Shown: positions 12,600 to 25,650, numbered from the stretch's first letter. The stretch is DNA of 64,000 nt from Cladocopium goreaui (GCA_947184155.2 CAMXCT020000833.1:62001-126000); one strand, 5' to 3'. A program made the numbers and translations. The notes: generated by a model from the letters alone, not told the origin.

Positions 12600-14282
12600 A
12601 AACTGTGGATGATCAAACGACTCAACACTTGGTTCGGGTTGCAGCTGGTGAAGCTAAGGATACGCATTCAGCAGCAGGTCAGGAAGCAGATTTGGTTCGG
12701 ATTTTGCGTGCTGTGTTGAAGCGTTTCCACATCTATTTGGCGTGTTTCGCTCTGCTCATCTCATTGTTGTGTGCAAGTCGCTCTCCCCCTGTGCGCGCAT
12801 CAAAGCCTGCACTGCTGGGGATAAATGCGGATTAGATTGTCGCAAACTGATCATTTTTGATCCTTCCTCGAGAGCCCTGCATCTTGGACACTGCGCAGAG
12901 GCTGATGAACCTCTTAGTCAAGTTTTCATCATGTTTTTATCTAAAAATGCAAAAAAAAGGACCTCAGCAGACTTGAACATCGCAAAAGATGCAGCTTTGA
13001 GGGGTGAAAGTCTATACCTGGCGATGCCCCATGGGTTCGCAGAATGCCATCGCACCCAGTTTGCACCATCTGCAGTGCTGTAGTAAAGTCGCCATGCTGA
13101 CGTAAGCCAGTGGTCAGCGGCACTGAATGGTTTGATGCACGAATTAGTTAGTTGATAATTCACTCGTTATTAGAGGCTGGCGAGGCTTGATGGGGCAGTA
13201 TCTTGATCAGGAGACCAAGAAGAAGACACGGCCGCGTGAACGTGTGAACTCTTGGTGCCTGTGATCAATCCCACCGCCAGAGATCGTAGATGCTAGATTT
13301 GACATGATCTGATGCCAGTGATCACTTGATATCACCGGACAGCTGTTGATCAAGGCGATCTATCACAAATGTCATTGCTACAGACCCCACGGGCTTCTTG
13401 ACAGAGCAATGCAGTTTGTTTGGAGTTCAACCTGTAGTAGTGTAACACCAGAAGTCACCTGACACTGAACAGCGAACGTTGACGAAGCATTCAACTGGGA
13501 AAGATTTCTTTGATCAGCAGAATGCATTGCCTGAAACGCTTCATGATCTTTGATCATTTTCTTTGCGTAGACAGTCACCATCCATCTCAATTCCACTCCT
13601 TTTGCGAGCTGAGACTCATTTGGATTCTGTCTCGAAATTGGGTACCACATTCCATCTCATGCTTCATCATTCTCGGTTCCCCTTTCAAATGGTTGCAGAA
13701 TTCTGGGGTCTAACCCATGTCAGGACGAACCCATTTTTTGGGCGATTCATTTCATTTCATTTCACCTGGCTGGGGACAACAGACTGGATGATTTGGATGG
13801 CGCAAAGTGGGGCTGCCGGGCTGCCGACTGTTGCCGGCTTGGGAGTCCCGGCATTGTTTGAAGCTGACCGAGCCTGCTTTGTGCAAGGGATTAGCAGCTC
13901 GAGTCTTGGAGAGAAGAGACGAAAAAAAAAGCAACGGAAAGAATCAAAACTGGGCTGAAGAGTGAATCAGCCGAACACTTGGCATCTCCGCCCTCTGAAC
14001 TCTGCCAGAAGGTACCTTAAAGATACGGTAATGCATGGATTGCATGGTATGCCTTTGATCAGATGGACACATCATGTGGATTCATTTGGCGCCAGGCCTC
14101 CCAACAGTTACGCTTTCAGATCTCCCAGATCCGGGCCACTCTTCTGAAGCGGCGTTGATGGCGGATGGGCCATGGAGATCATGGAGCCTATGCACCCGAA
14201 ACGGGATAGTCAATGCAAGATGATGTAGTCAGGGGCCCGCCTTTTGAGCTATGCATAACATAAAAAACTTTTGTTGGTTATA
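12600..14282. other. No supported gene
   Basis: Several 60-130-codon frames exist on both strands (for example 12742-13083 and 13563-13958 on +). None has a recognisable motif, and their splice context is poor. I treat the stretch as intergenic or intronic. Confidence 0.4.
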
Positions 14283-15247
14283 GGTACGTAGATACATATA
14301 GAGGCATAGATAGATCGATAGATTGATGGATCGATAGATCGATGGATCGATAGATCGATGGATCGATAGATCGATGGATGGATGAATGGATAAATTAATA
14401 GATAGATAGATAGATCGATGGATAGAGTTATAGATAGATAGATAGATAGATAGATTTGATAGATTTGATAGATTAGATGGATTTGATAGATTAGATAGAT
14501 TAGGTAGATTAGGTAGATTAGGTAGATCAGATAGATTAGATAGATTAGATAGATTAGATAGATCAGATAGATCAGATGGCTAAGATAGATCAGATAGATC
14601 AGATAGATCAGATAGATCAGATGGCTAAAATAGATCAGATAGATCAGATAGATCAGATGGCTAAGATAGATCAGATAGATCAGATAGATCAGATAGATCA
14701 GATGGATCAGATAGATCAGATGGATAAGATAGATAAGATAGATAAGATAGATTACATATATTAGATAGATAAGATAGATAAGATAGATAAGATAGATAAG
14801 ATAGATAAGATAGATACGATAGATAAGATAAATAAGATAGATAAGATAGATAGATAGATAGATAGATAGATTAGATTAGATTAGATTAGATTAGATAGAT
14901 AGATAGATTAGATAGATAGATGGATGGATGGATGGATGGATGGATGGATGGATGGATGGATGGATGGATGGATAGATAGATAGATAGATAGATAGGATGG
15001 ATGGATGGATGGATGGATAGATAAGATAGATGGATGGATGGATGGATGGATGGATAGATAGATAGATAGATAGATAGATAAGATAGATAGATAAGATAGA
15101 TAGATGGATGGATGGATGGATGGATGGATAGATAGATAAGATAGATAGATGGATGGATGGATAGATAGATAAGATAGATGGATGGATGGATGGATGGATG
15201 GATGGATGGATGGATGGATGGATGGATGGATGGATGCATAGATAGAT
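14283..15247. repeat. 965-bp GATA/GATG/GATTA microsatellite array
   Basis: It is built of blocks of GATC-GATG, TAGATTTGA, GATCA-GATA, GATAA and long (GGAT)n runs. Because the tetra- and pentanucleotides give open frames, both strands show apparent 60-146-codon ORFs (IDQIDQ repeats on +, HPSIYLSI repeats on -). These are artefacts of the repeat. Confidence 0.95.
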
Positions 15248-15353
15248 GCATCCATGTGCCTGTATATATATATATATATTATAATGTATATCTGTCTGTG
15301 TGTGTATGCCCTCCATTCTGGGTGGTGAATGTGAACCTCACCGTGCACTTCAG

Positions 15354-15458
15354 GACGAGTCTGAAGAGCAGCTCAAGCAGAAGCATCAGGAGCTGGAGGA
15401 AGTGAAGGAGGCGGTTCATAGGATCCTTGGAGGCCTTGGAGATGATCCGACTGGCTGA
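15354..15458 (+). CDS. Possible exon, coiled-coil segment
   Basis: After CTTCAG|GACG the frame reads [20 protein letters not shown] and ends at TGA 15456-15458. The heptad pattern is clear. A second frame downstream ([16 protein letters not shown]) is also helical, so the exon may end earlier with a splice or carry a frameshift. The parent gene is unknown. Confidence 0.45.
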
Positions 15459-15499
15459 AAAACACATGGTGAGGCTTCTGGAAAGCTCCGGGAGGAACT

Positions 15500-16400
15500 A
15501 CAAGTATTGAATGTTCGGGAGCCCCAGACGGGGCCACGAGCCAAGGATTAGAAGGAGATCTAGAGATATCTAGAGATCGTTGGAACGTGAACCTTCATGC
15601 GGCCCAATGTGCAGTCAAGACATGTTGACTGGAACCCTGCTTGAATCGACATAATACAACATGTATGAATCAATGACAGCCACGATAGTAATGTCAATAT
15701 TTTCTGTAGAACTTCATTTTGACACATAGACATTATCATATATTATCATCATTATTACTATTCTTGTTATCATTCTTGTTACTACTCCTCTTACTACTAT
15801 TCTTAGTATTACTTTATTGCTTATTAATGATGTTATTATTGTGTTTTCCTATAGTAGCACAGCTATCTCACTAGACAGCCTCAGGATTCTGGCACCGCTG
15901 CCGAACGACAGCGCGTGGCTGGGTGGTTTCGACGATGTCTCGATGTCATTTTTTCGATCCCAACTGACATATGTGTAAACCCACTGCCATAAACCAGCCC
16001 CAAAATCACCATAAATGGGTGGTGTGTATATATATATAGATACATATACACATTTTTAAACTTAATATATATATATATGATTATATATACATGTATTTAT
16101 ACACATAACTCCCAAATTGTAGGTAACATTAATTTTTCCAAGGGATGTCAACTACCAACCAGTGGTTGGCTTATCGCATATTTTGGATAGTTGGATGGTT
16201 TAAAAGAGTTTCAAAACATCTCAGCATACTCTTGTCTCAACATGCTGTTTCCTCTAAAATTAATTCTTACTGTTTCTCGTGAGGCGAGGTGGCACACTGG
16301 CGTCCATTTCTTCCAAACTCATCCCCTAGGATTTACACTGATCATATCTAATAATAATTATTCAACATCCCCATGCCAGGGACGTTGTGATTTTGTGGCA
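15500..16400. other. Non-coding, AT-rich
   Basis: Contains ATTATTACTATTCTTG-type low-complexity sequence near 15730-15850 and (TA)n runs near 16027-16080. No gene is supported. Confidence 0.5.
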
Positions 16401-16405
16401 TACTG

Positions 16406-16740
16406 ATGGCTGAGGTTGCTTTGGAGGCAGAGCTGACTGCGACGAGAGCGCAGCTCACAGCGAATGAGGCCGTCCTGGATCAAGGGGAAACTGGAAACTG
16501 GACTGGAGCCCTCCCATTGGAAATATGGTCACCATATGTAATATATGTAGAACCAGGATTTCTATGGATTTCTTGGAAATTGTGGAAATTGTCCCCCCCA
16601 AAATCTAGCTAGAAAAATTGGTTGAATAGGTCAATAGGCAGCCAAAAAGCCGAATTTTCACCATCCCATCGAAGGCGGAGTCTACCAGGCTTCAGGCTGA
16701 GAATGTGGAGTTGGCTGAAGTGGCTCGGAAACCTGGCCGC
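16406..16740 (+). CDS. Two possible coiled-coil exons
   Basis: About 16406-16485 reads AEVALEAELTATRAQLTANE. About 16671-16735, after CGAAG|GCGG, reads AESTRLQAENVELAEVAR. Both are leucine/alanine/glutamate-rich and helical and resemble pieces of one long coiled-coil protein, possibly the one suggested at 7261, 15354 and 29507. Linking them is inference. Confidence 0.4.
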
Positions 16741-16759
16741 GGCCGGTGCGCTATGCATG

Positions 16760-18350
16760 GAAGGCACCTTAAAAATGACGCGCTATGAACAGTGACATCT
16801 TGAGCCCAAAAGCGGTGGCTGGAGACAAAGACTCATATGGAAAGACCAATTGATTGAACATGTTAAGACCGTTTGTTAATTTGTATGGCAATCAGCATAT
16901 ATCAGCATATTTGAAAGACTAGCTCTGCCATGCTCCGCCGAACACAACACTAGATGACAGAACGCACCTACGCAGACTCCCAAACTATCCACTGCTCGGG
17001 AGGTAGCTAGGATATCAAGTCTCAAATTCCCGTTGGCAGCCGATAGGGGGGAGCATGACATCCCGCAGCATTTTTTTGGAAGGATTTGATAGTTATTCCA
17101 GATCATCGGCATGCAGCTCACGCTGACAACATACGACAACCAACAACCTTTGACCTTTGGCTGGTCGCGCAGACCATGCTATGGCGTTTTTTTTGTGGCT
17201 GCTAAGTTGCCTCGTGCCGGCACTAGGTGGGGATCGAGTGGGGACCCATTGTGCAAAAGAAACTGAGTACTGTATTGGCTTGGATAAGGCATGGCAGTTT
17301 TAGGTTGCTGTGGGTGGCCCTTTTACCTTCAATATCTTCGATGTCAGATGGTTGCTGACTAGAAGGTCTGCACCCTCCGAAAAGACGAGATTTTTTTTTC
17401 TTATTCCTCACCCAGGTATTCCATTTAGGCCCTTCAGATGGGGTTTCATCCAGAGCCAGAATTTACCCACGAATGCTTGCAGGGCAAGATGCCCCAGATG
17501 AAGCGCGTGTGGGGCTGAGGAAAGGGGAACAAGTGGGGGTGCTGATGCGGAGATAGCTTCACCCCCTTTGCAGGCTGAGCTTCAAATTGTGTGGCTTGTT
17601 GCTTTGTAACATTGTAAGTTGGAGTTCTATCCTTTCAAGAGGTGGCGCTGTTCCTGCATGACAGAAAGGCTAAGAACTAAACTGAGGTCCATTTCGATTG
17701 GTGGCGCAACAGGTCGTTGAAGAAGAATGTCCTGCACTCGCTTTACCAGCACTGATTCTTGGCTTTGCAGACCCATCGGATTCCATAGGGCTTGTAGCCG
17801 ACATCCAGCTTCCCCTTGTAACTCTAGATTTCACCAGAAGGCACGAAGTCGCATGACCCCATGTGCTGACAAAACCGAAGATGGCAGAAAAAGCTTGCAA
17901 AAACGACATGGAAGTCTCAATCCTAATCTTTTCTTATCCATTCTGCTTCAAACATGCCTTAGAAATCATTTCGCCACAACAACAGCATGTCCCAGGAACT
18001 TCTGGATGCAGCTCCAGGACCATTTTTTTGAAGCACAGCTTCCTGGCATTTGGCATTGTGGGAGCATCGTGGAGAGCTGTCATGGTTGGGTCGTGGTTCA
18101 TGTCTTGGGTTAGCAGCGGCAAATTCTGACCCACTAACTACTGTACAAGTCTTGGCATAGCAGCGGGGGTCAAGAATTGGATAATTGGTGGCCTGTGTAG
18201 GCCCCCTTTACATGCCAAAACGCTTCCTTTGTTCAACATCGTAGGGTCTACCCCGTCAGGCAAGTGGATCAAGATAGACAACTGATATCAACTGATATTT
18301 TTAAAGGGTTTCCAGGACAAAATCCATGTCTCAACCGCAGAACTTGAGGT
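16760..18350. other. No supported gene
   Basis: Frames of 60-130 codons occur, for example 17727-18113 on + and 17670-17909 on -, but none has a motif I recognise. I saw no repeats worth naming. Confidence 0.4.
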
Positions 18351-18365
18351 ATCAATATTTCAGCC

Positions 18366-19340
18366 CCGAGCGTGAGAGAAAGTTCATCGCATTGATTTCT
18401 GGCATCGAATGTTTGAACATGCTGATGAGGAAGCTCCGCTGCAGCTGGTCGTAGTCACAGGCGCCCCATCGATGGTGAAAGCCATGCTGGGTTCCCTTAC
18501 GGTGAAGTAGGGGAACTAGATCATCCTAGATCATCCTAGATCAGCCCAAAATCCCAAAATTTCAACGCCCTGGTTATCTTCATGAGTTTTGAGATGTCGT
18601 CACAGCAAGGAACCTGGACACTGCCTATCTCTGTCCGCTACTGGCGGCCAAGCAGTTCAAGATGGTGGCTGAGTGGGCCAGTGCCTTATCGCATCCCTGG
18701 AGGGCACGCTGCTTGCTGCAGCTGGGCAACATCTTCAAGATTCAGGCGCGCAATTGATGGGACAACATCCCTGAAGTTAGTTCTGCATCTATAAATGTAT
18801 CTGCACATACACACAGACATATATTATATATTTGATTTTCGGGAGATATTCTATGACTACACATGCATATACATACACACGCACACACACACACATATAT
18901 ATAAATATATAGATATGTACACAAGGCTTTTCCTCCAGAGCTCTTCATTCTATCACCGAAGACCAGTGCGAAGAGGCCATGTCACGATGGTACAACCAGC
19001 TGCCGGATGCCGCGCAGTCTCAACCAGCCGCCTCGAAGAGGTTTGAGACACGCTTGCAGGCCTTGTGATTTGAATGACCTGCGAAAAGCTGTTGGGAGAA
19101 AACAGATAATAAACATAAATAAGCAGCTTAAGGTGGATGATTTAATAAGTTTACCAGCTGTTATCTCTTTATACCAATCCCTTCTCCCAATAAAGAGAGG
19201 TGGGATATGGTGGATCCATTGATTTGGGGGTTCAGGTGGAATATACCATTGCCGTGACGCAGTTGCACGGCTCTTTGCAAACTCCCTTGCGGCCACTGGC
19301 CTCTTGGAGCAATCTGGGGGGCTGGTCATGTGCATGAACC
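18366..19340 (+). CDS. Unrecognised multi-exon gene fragment
   Basis: Four segments have convincing codon composition. About 18371-18450 reads RKFIALISGIECLNMLMRKL. About 18608-18760, after AGCAAG|GAAC, reads NLDTAYLCPLLAAKQFKMVA then WASALSHPWRARCLLQLGN. About 18935-19065 reads SITEDQCEEAMSRWYNQLPD. About 19250-19335 reads DAVARLFANSLAATGLLEQS. The helical, Leu/Ala-rich composition could suit an alpha-solenoid, but I do not recognise a family. The gene lies just upstream of the glycosyltransferase gene on the same strand, and a MITE follows at 19348. Confidence 0.45.
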
Positions 19341-19347
19341 ATGCCAT

Positions 19348-19451
19348 TACCCTCTGGTAATTTAACATAGCTATTGAAAATGGCCATTTACAGTGGTTTT
19401 TCCCATTAAAAATGGTGATTTTCCATAGCTATATTAGTTTACCAGAGGGTA
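19348..19451. mobile_element. MITE copy 2 (TA target site, CCCTCTGGTAA ends)
   Basis: Same 104-bp structure as 6882-6985 with few substitutions, flanked by TA. It lies between two coding regions. Confidence 0.8.
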
Positions 19452-19768
19452 ACTTTGACCCACCGCGCCATATCCAACCTTTCTTTGCCAAGCCCTGAGT
19501 CTGCTGGTATTTTTCCTCACATTTGCCTGGAGATTTCAAGTGACAGGTTCGCTGGCAGGGAACCAGCCCAAAGATCCAAGTGCATTCCATTTGCCACTAT
19601 CGACGCCCGACTGCAAGGGAGTCACTACCATTCCAATCTGACAGGGTTCCAAAATGTTCAAAACATCACCTCCTGGTGGTTAAATAGTGGTTGGCCTCCA
19701 CAAAAGGTGAGGTTTATCTATGGGGTTTCAACAGAGATTAACTTGCACTCCTAATTTTTTCCTTGCAG

Positions 19769-22700
19769 GAGAGAAACAGGCAGAACCTCGTCAGTTGTGC
19801 ACATCATGTCGGATTCAGGTCCAGACCCCACATCGCGGACTGGCAGGGATTGTCCGCTGCCAGACCTCTCCGTGCCCAACCACCGTGCCTATTCAGATGC
19901 TTGGCAGAGCCGATGGATGAACATAGCCTGGTTGATTTTACTTGGACAGTGGGGTTCCCCACCAAAAAAGCCACGCCATGTGGGGCACGGAGTCAGGAAC
20001 GCCACGGCTTCAAATACGTGCTTCACACCGAGCTGCCACTTCCAGACAGAGAGGCTCACTACAGCAAGATGCTGGTGATCCACCAGGCCAGCATGATCAG
20101 CGTGGCTGCAACCATTGGTGCTGGCTGCTGTTTCTTGTGTGATCAGTGTCATCTTGTTTTTTATTGATTTTTTGCGGTTGCAAGTTGGCATCCGAGGCGT
20201 TCCTATCGGCTGACAGCCCGGATTGGGTCTTCTTCATCGATTGTGATGCATTCTTTACGGATCTGAAGACCAGCCTGACAGACATTTTAGCCACCTACGG
20301 AGTGTCAGAATCAGATGGCCCTCACTTTTTGGTGGCAGAAGACCCTGGTGGTATCAACACAGGGACCGCCTGATGGGGATCAAGGGCAAAGCGGCTTAGG
20401 GACCCAGTAACTGAGGTATATCCAGATATCACATGATATCAGATTTCCATGTATATAACGCGTTATATTTCAAATCAGTACCTAGGGTCTGTCCAAATAT
20501 TTCATGATATTACAACCTCTTTCACATCAGTAACCGGGGTAAACTGGGGTGTATCATGGGTATATCCAAATGTTGCCTGACATTACCACATCTTTCGAAT
20601 CAGCAAGTGGGGGGTATGTCTCACTCTTTTGTGTGTATATATATATATATATATAGATAAATCCACGCACACGCACACGCACACACATGTATATGTATGT
20701 ATGTGTATATAATTATATATATATATATGTATTAATATTCAACTTGTCTTTGAGTACTAGCCATAGGTCCCACCATTCCCGGCACTCCGCTCCACAAGGA
20801 CGCTCTTGGTGCGTCGCAGCGATTGGTCTTTGCAGTTTCTGGAGCGAGTGGCCAGCAGCCGTTTTTCGGTGGCTTGGGACCAGCTCCTGGGCTTCGAATC
20901 CATGTGGGGATGGAAAAACATGTTTTCCCAGCATTTTGAGTGGGTAAACTGTCTACACATGGGGCCATGGCTTCGATAACTGTTAGATTGCCTATACCAT
21001 ATTTTGGAGAGGATGAAATTGATGAACATCCATTTGCTGTTGGGGGGTTCTTCATTTTGAGCCATACCGGCCATACCCATTTGACAAACAAACTCCAAGG
21101 GTCGCAGGTCAAATGCTCCAAGATGGCCCCAAAGGGGCCTTAAGATGGCCCCTTATGGCCGTTACACATCAAGATATCTCAAGATATCTCAAGATATCTC
21201 AAGATATCTCAAGATATCTCAAGAGACATCCAGCCGCTGGCAGCTGAGGTCTATGTTTTTCTGGGAGATTCTGAGTACCGGAGAGTTTCTGCCCAAAGTA
21301 CCGGACAGAAACTCAGTTGCTTCAGACTATAGCTTGCCACCAGAGGTAGCACTGGTGCACCAGGCCAAGGGGATGGGGCAAGTCATCCAAATGAGACAGA
21401 AATATTAGCGAATCTTTCAACAGAAACACATACACATGACATCTATTACTGCATTTGGTATATCTAAAATTATATAATATATATATATATACATGGATAC
21501 ATCGATATATCTATATCTTTCTCTCTCTCTCTATATTTCCCTTTATATATATATTTATTAATATTCATCGACATCTGCATTCAAGACTACCTACACATGT
21601 GATTGAAGATATACATCAATATTCTAGGCGCACACACACATATACAGTCAGTGCCAGAATTATAGAACGGAGCGAAGAGGACAAAAGTACGGTAAAATAC
21701 CGTACCTTTGTCCTCTTCCGGGTTCGAACCTGGAGCGGAGTCGGAAAATTTAATTATAGAACGGGGAAGAGGACAAAGGTACGGTAAAATACCGTACCTT
21801 TGTCCTCCTGGCTCCGTTCTATAATTCCTGGCACTGACATAAAATGAGGATAAAATGAGGAAATGATGAGGAAATGATAATAAAACGCGGATAAAATGAG
21901 GATTTAATGGGGATTTGATGAGGAAATGAGGATAAAATGCATATTTAATGAGGATTTAATGAGGATAGAACGACGAAAAAGGTTAGGAGTAAATTCAGAT
22001 ACATTTTTTTTCATACCTTCCGAGGAAAACAGAATTATAGAACAACAGGGTACGGTAAATAACCGTACCTTCGTACTCCTCAACTTCCGTTCTATAATTC
22101 TGTTTTCCCCCATTTTTCCCACATTTACCAGGTGATTTTCTCAGATTTCATGGTGATTTTATAGGAATTCATAGTGGTTTTATGGAATTTCATGGTGGTT
22201 TTATGGGATTTCACGGTGATTTTCTTAGATTTCATGGTGATTTTGTAGGATTTCTGGGACCCTGGAAGAGGTTCTATAATTCTATAATTAATTTTTCCGT
22301 TCTATAATTAATTTTTCCGTTCGACGGAAAAATTAATTAATTATAGAACGGGGCCCGGGAAACATTAATTATAGAACGAAAATGGGAAATGTGAGAAAAA
22401 TGGGGGACAACAGAATTATAGAACAACAGCGCTCCGACAATTATAGAACGACGAAAAAGGTTAGGAGTAAATTCAGATACATTTTTTCTCATACCTTCCG
22501 AGGAAAACAGAATTATAGAACAACAGGGTACGGTAAATAACCGTACCTTCGTACTCCTCAACTTCCGTTCTATAATTCTGTTTTCCCCCATTTTTCCCAC
22601 ATTTACCAGGTGATTTTCTCAGATTTCATGGTGATTTTATAGGAATTCATAGTGGTTTTATGGGATTTCATGGTGATTTTATGGGATTTCACGGTGATTT

Positions 22701-23469
22701 TCTTAGATTTCATGGTGATTTTGTAGGATTTCTGGGACCCCGGAAGAGGTTCTATAATTCTATAATTAATTTGTCCGTTCTATAATTAATTTTTCCGTTC
22801 GACGGAAAAATTAATTATAGAACGGGGCCCGGGAAACATTAATTATAGAACGAAAATGGGAAATGTGAGAAAAATGGGGGAAAACAGAATTATAGAACAG
22901 CAGCGCTCCGACAAGAATTATAGAACGACGCAAAAAAATAAGAGGAAGATCAGATACATTTTTTTTTCACACCTTCCGAGGAAAACAGAATTATGGAACA
23001 ACAGGGTACGGTAAATAACCGTACCTTCGTCCTCTTCAACTTCCGTTCTATAATTCCGGCACTGACCATATACTGTATATACTGTAATATGATGCAGATG
23101 TAGATACAAACGCATGGACCTATCTGAGTCTACCGGCCCGAAGACTTCAAACCGATGCCAGGCTCATCTGAACGCATTTGTACCACCAGCCTCCAACGAT
23201 TGGTCGGCCCATGAATGGCGGCCCGGCGACTTCGTCCGGCACTTCGCTGGTTGCCCCTGGCAGGAGCCGCGCCCGTTTGTGGTTTTAACGGTTGGCCGAC
23301 TCATTTGGCAAATGTTGAAGACCGTCTCTGCACGGTAGGCGAAAAAAAAAAAACTTTGTGCGGCATTTGGTTGTGTTTCTCCATTTGCTTTCCATTTCAG
23401 GAGGCACATTGCCTGGGTCTCATGCGCGAGACCGTGGCTTTTGCTGAAACGCAAGCTGGCTCAAAGTGA
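19769..23469 (+). CDS. GT34-type glycosyltransferase (GMA12/MNN10-like) gene
   Basis: Nucleotide-sugar-dependent transferase, probably in the secretory pathway. Exons joined in phase: about 19769-19895, 19997-20086, 20197-20363, 20799-20882, 21249-21363, 23162-23263 and 23401-23469 (TGA 23467-23469). The spliced frame reads PNHRAYSERHGFKYVL, LPLPDREAHYSKMLVIHQ, the DxD metal/nucleotide site in WVFFIDCDAFFTD (DCD at 20239-20247), FLVAEDPGGINTGTLLVRRS, VAWDQSMFFWEIL, LVHQAHLNAF and VRHFAGCPWQ. The HFAGC motif near the C-terminus and the order DxD then GGINTG are typical of GT34. Donors are GA, GC, GA, GC, GC and GA, none GT; acceptors are all AG|G. The 1.8-kb intron 21364-23161 holds the palindrome cluster. 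The 5' end and any signal anchor were not located. The donor sugar is unknown. Confidence 0.78.
20398..20615. repeat. Degenerate tandem repeat in a glycosyltransferase intron
   Basis: Units of roughly 70-80 bp share GGGTATATCCAAAT-, TGATATTAC-, CATCTTTC- and AATCAGTAA-like blocks. The intron (20364-20798) also holds (TA)n and (CA)n runs at 20635-20730. Confidence 0.5.
21169..21225. repeat. AAGATATCTC tandem repeat
   Basis: About five to six copies of the 10-mer AAGATATCTC. The core AGATATCT is palindromic, so the array can fold. It lies just before the glycosyltransferase exon at 21249. Confidence 0.85.
21646..23080. mobile_element. Palindrome-rich non-autonomous transposon cluster (AATTATAGAACG family)
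   Basis: The cluster is bounded by GTCAGTGCCAGAATTATAG on the left and, inverted, by CTATAATTCCGGCACTGAC on the right (about 23078). The first 184 bp (21649-21838) already form a complete unit with inverted ends CAGTGCCAGAATTATAGAAC. It contains the internal palindrome TACGGTAAAATACCGTA twice. From about 21966 a block of about 478 bp is repeated two and a half times: CGACGAAAAAGGTTAGGAG at 21971 and 22449, and a diverged form at 22926. Each block has AATTATAGAAC arms and TACGGTAAATAACCGTA. No transposase is encoded. It lies wholly within glycosyltransferase intron 21364-23161. Confidence 0.7.
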
Positions 23470-25650
23470 GCTGTGTGCATAGGAAGAAGCGGAGGGTGCA
23501 AAGCATCACCCTTGCCTCGTCATGGACATTGGCCGTTCCGACCAATGTTGGGCATTTTTGGAGCCTCATTAGTTCGATGAAAAAAACACGTCTGGTGAGC
23601 ACTGTGTTCTGGATGTGTTTCCACTGGACTCCCTGGACTGATGACTAGCAAGTCTCGTTGGATTTGGGATCAACTTTTTGTTCCTTGGGATTTTAAGTGG
23701 AACAGAATAGTTGGCAGAATAGTTGGCAGATGGGGAATAGCTTTCAAATCTTTCAACTATTCATCCAACATGCAGAATAGTTGGCAGATGGGGAAAGCCA
23801 CTTCTCGCGGCAGCCCTTTTTGCTCTGATCGATTCACGCCTCCAATCTGACTACTGTAGAAAAGGCTGAGGGTCAGCCGCCAGAGCCGCAGCAGAAAGTT
23901 GGTGACAGTTGGTGGTTTGAGTAGTGCGAGATTGCAGTAACTGATTGAAGCCCCCATTTCTCGGATATTTGTGATGTTTCTGCTCAATTAATCTCAATCA
24001 TATGGCTTGCATATACATGTAAATATGGTATAAGTATCAGTATCATCATAGGGATCACACCAGAATCAGAATCATGGTGGTATTTGGCTTATGTCACGCT
24101 TATTTGCGGCTTGTTGAATCAATGTTACTAGCACGCCTGGACGCCTGAGGACAATGGCGAAGAACTTTTCCGCCCTTCTTCTCTTGAGCACAGTGTCGCT
24201 TGGCTGACTGCTGGCTAGGCAGTCGCTTGTTGAATTCTGTTGGCTGTCATAATGTGTCATAGTGTGTTACAAGATAACTGCATATATCTGAATATGTCTA
24301 TGCACACTGCGTGGATTGATATTCCTATTTTTAATTCACAGATTCACACGGATTAAAATGGATTATACTCTTTACGTACCTATCGCACGTTCTAGGTTTT
24401 ACGGTTGTTTTTGATATGGATTCCTACTCCTCAGTGTGATCGGGATTGTTCCATAAAAGGGACAGACGGCAAGATTATATAATCAGCTTCCTGTTGCAGG
24501 TTATCAGTTCTCTATATAAGTCAGCTCTACATCATACTTATGATATGTATTTTTGCCATTTTCAACACCCAGAACGAAGCCAGCTATGGCAGCTATGGCC
24601 TGAGGCTGCAGGCATGCAGCAAAGAGCTTCCCCAGGTGTATCATGGACAGCGGGCTGGGAATTCGGGTCCGAGCCTTGGTTGGATTTGATGGGGGCCAAA
24701 TTGGGTCAAACCGGAGCCGCAAAAAGGGGTGATAGAAATGGTGATTTACAATATGTTTTCTATGAAATTCGATGATTTAACAGATTTATCGTGTTTGTCT
24801 TCCAACATTTTGAAGAGCTTTCAGGGTCTTCAGCAGAACCATACCCACATTCCAATGGCTTTCATGGATTTGGATGGTATCAAGTTGTGCGTCAGTGTGC
24901 CCCTCCCCAACAACAAAAGTTTGCCAAATTTTGTTAATATTCCTATTTTTTTTTTTGCGTATTTTATGTTGTTGTTGAAAGGGTCCTTGAACTCAGTTCA
25001 GCTCCATCTCAGGACAGGTCAAACTTCAATGGATGTCGCACAGTTGAACCGCCACATCTTCCAGGGCAACGTCTTGTCGCTTGAACCAAAGCTGGGGAGC
25101 TCGACCCCTAGAGCGACCACAACTTTCCCCGTCCATTGATGATACAGATCGACGTGATTGTAGCTGTTATAGAGAAACATCTATCACTCAAACATACACA
25201 TCACCTTCAAACATACACATCACCTACATCATATAGCTTATATAATCTTATAATCTTATATAATCTTATATATATATATATATACATAGCGACAAATTAG
25301 CGGGTTCTAGCAGTTGAAGGCCAGTTGCGAGCCCTGAAACCTCAGGGATCCCGGCTGGATCGATATGAATTCCCAGCCGCTTGAAGTTAGGCAGCCCATG
25401 GGAGGAGGAGTTGAGCCCCTCGGCCATGAGAAAATCGGGAAAGATCTGCAGGAAACCATATTTTTCTCCATCCAATGGGCTTTCGGGTAATTTTTTTTTG
25501 CTAAAAAAAAAACGAATCCAAGGAAGTATGATTATAAGTAGAGAAGTAGAATGAGCTTCATAGAACAACATGTTCTTTTCATTCCTTTTTTCAGATTTTA
25601 GCTTGAAACAAACCTCTGCCAGATTCACCTGGTGGTCATTCTAATTCTTG
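23470..25650. other. Sparse region; one possible ORF at 24729-25139
   Basis: The 136-codon + frame at 24729-25139 is the longest here. It contains KFDDLTDLSCLSSNILKSF and, later, MDVAQLNRHIFQGNVLSLE, but I recognise no family and the frame spans a T-rich run that looks intronic (24943-24955). At 23706-23790 the motif AGAATAGTTGGCAGA is repeated three times. Otherwise nothing is supported. Confidence 0.3.

Noticed and set aside
14891..15348. Long reverse-strand frames of HPSIYLSI repeats and + strand IDQIDQ repeats
   Set aside because: They follow the GATA/GATG microsatellite period exactly; any tetranucleotide without a stop yields such frames.
21716..21732. GGGTTCGAACCT resembling a tRNA T-arm/B box
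   Set aside because: It lies inside an inverted-repeat unit; no acceptor, D-arm or A box is found at tRNA spacing.
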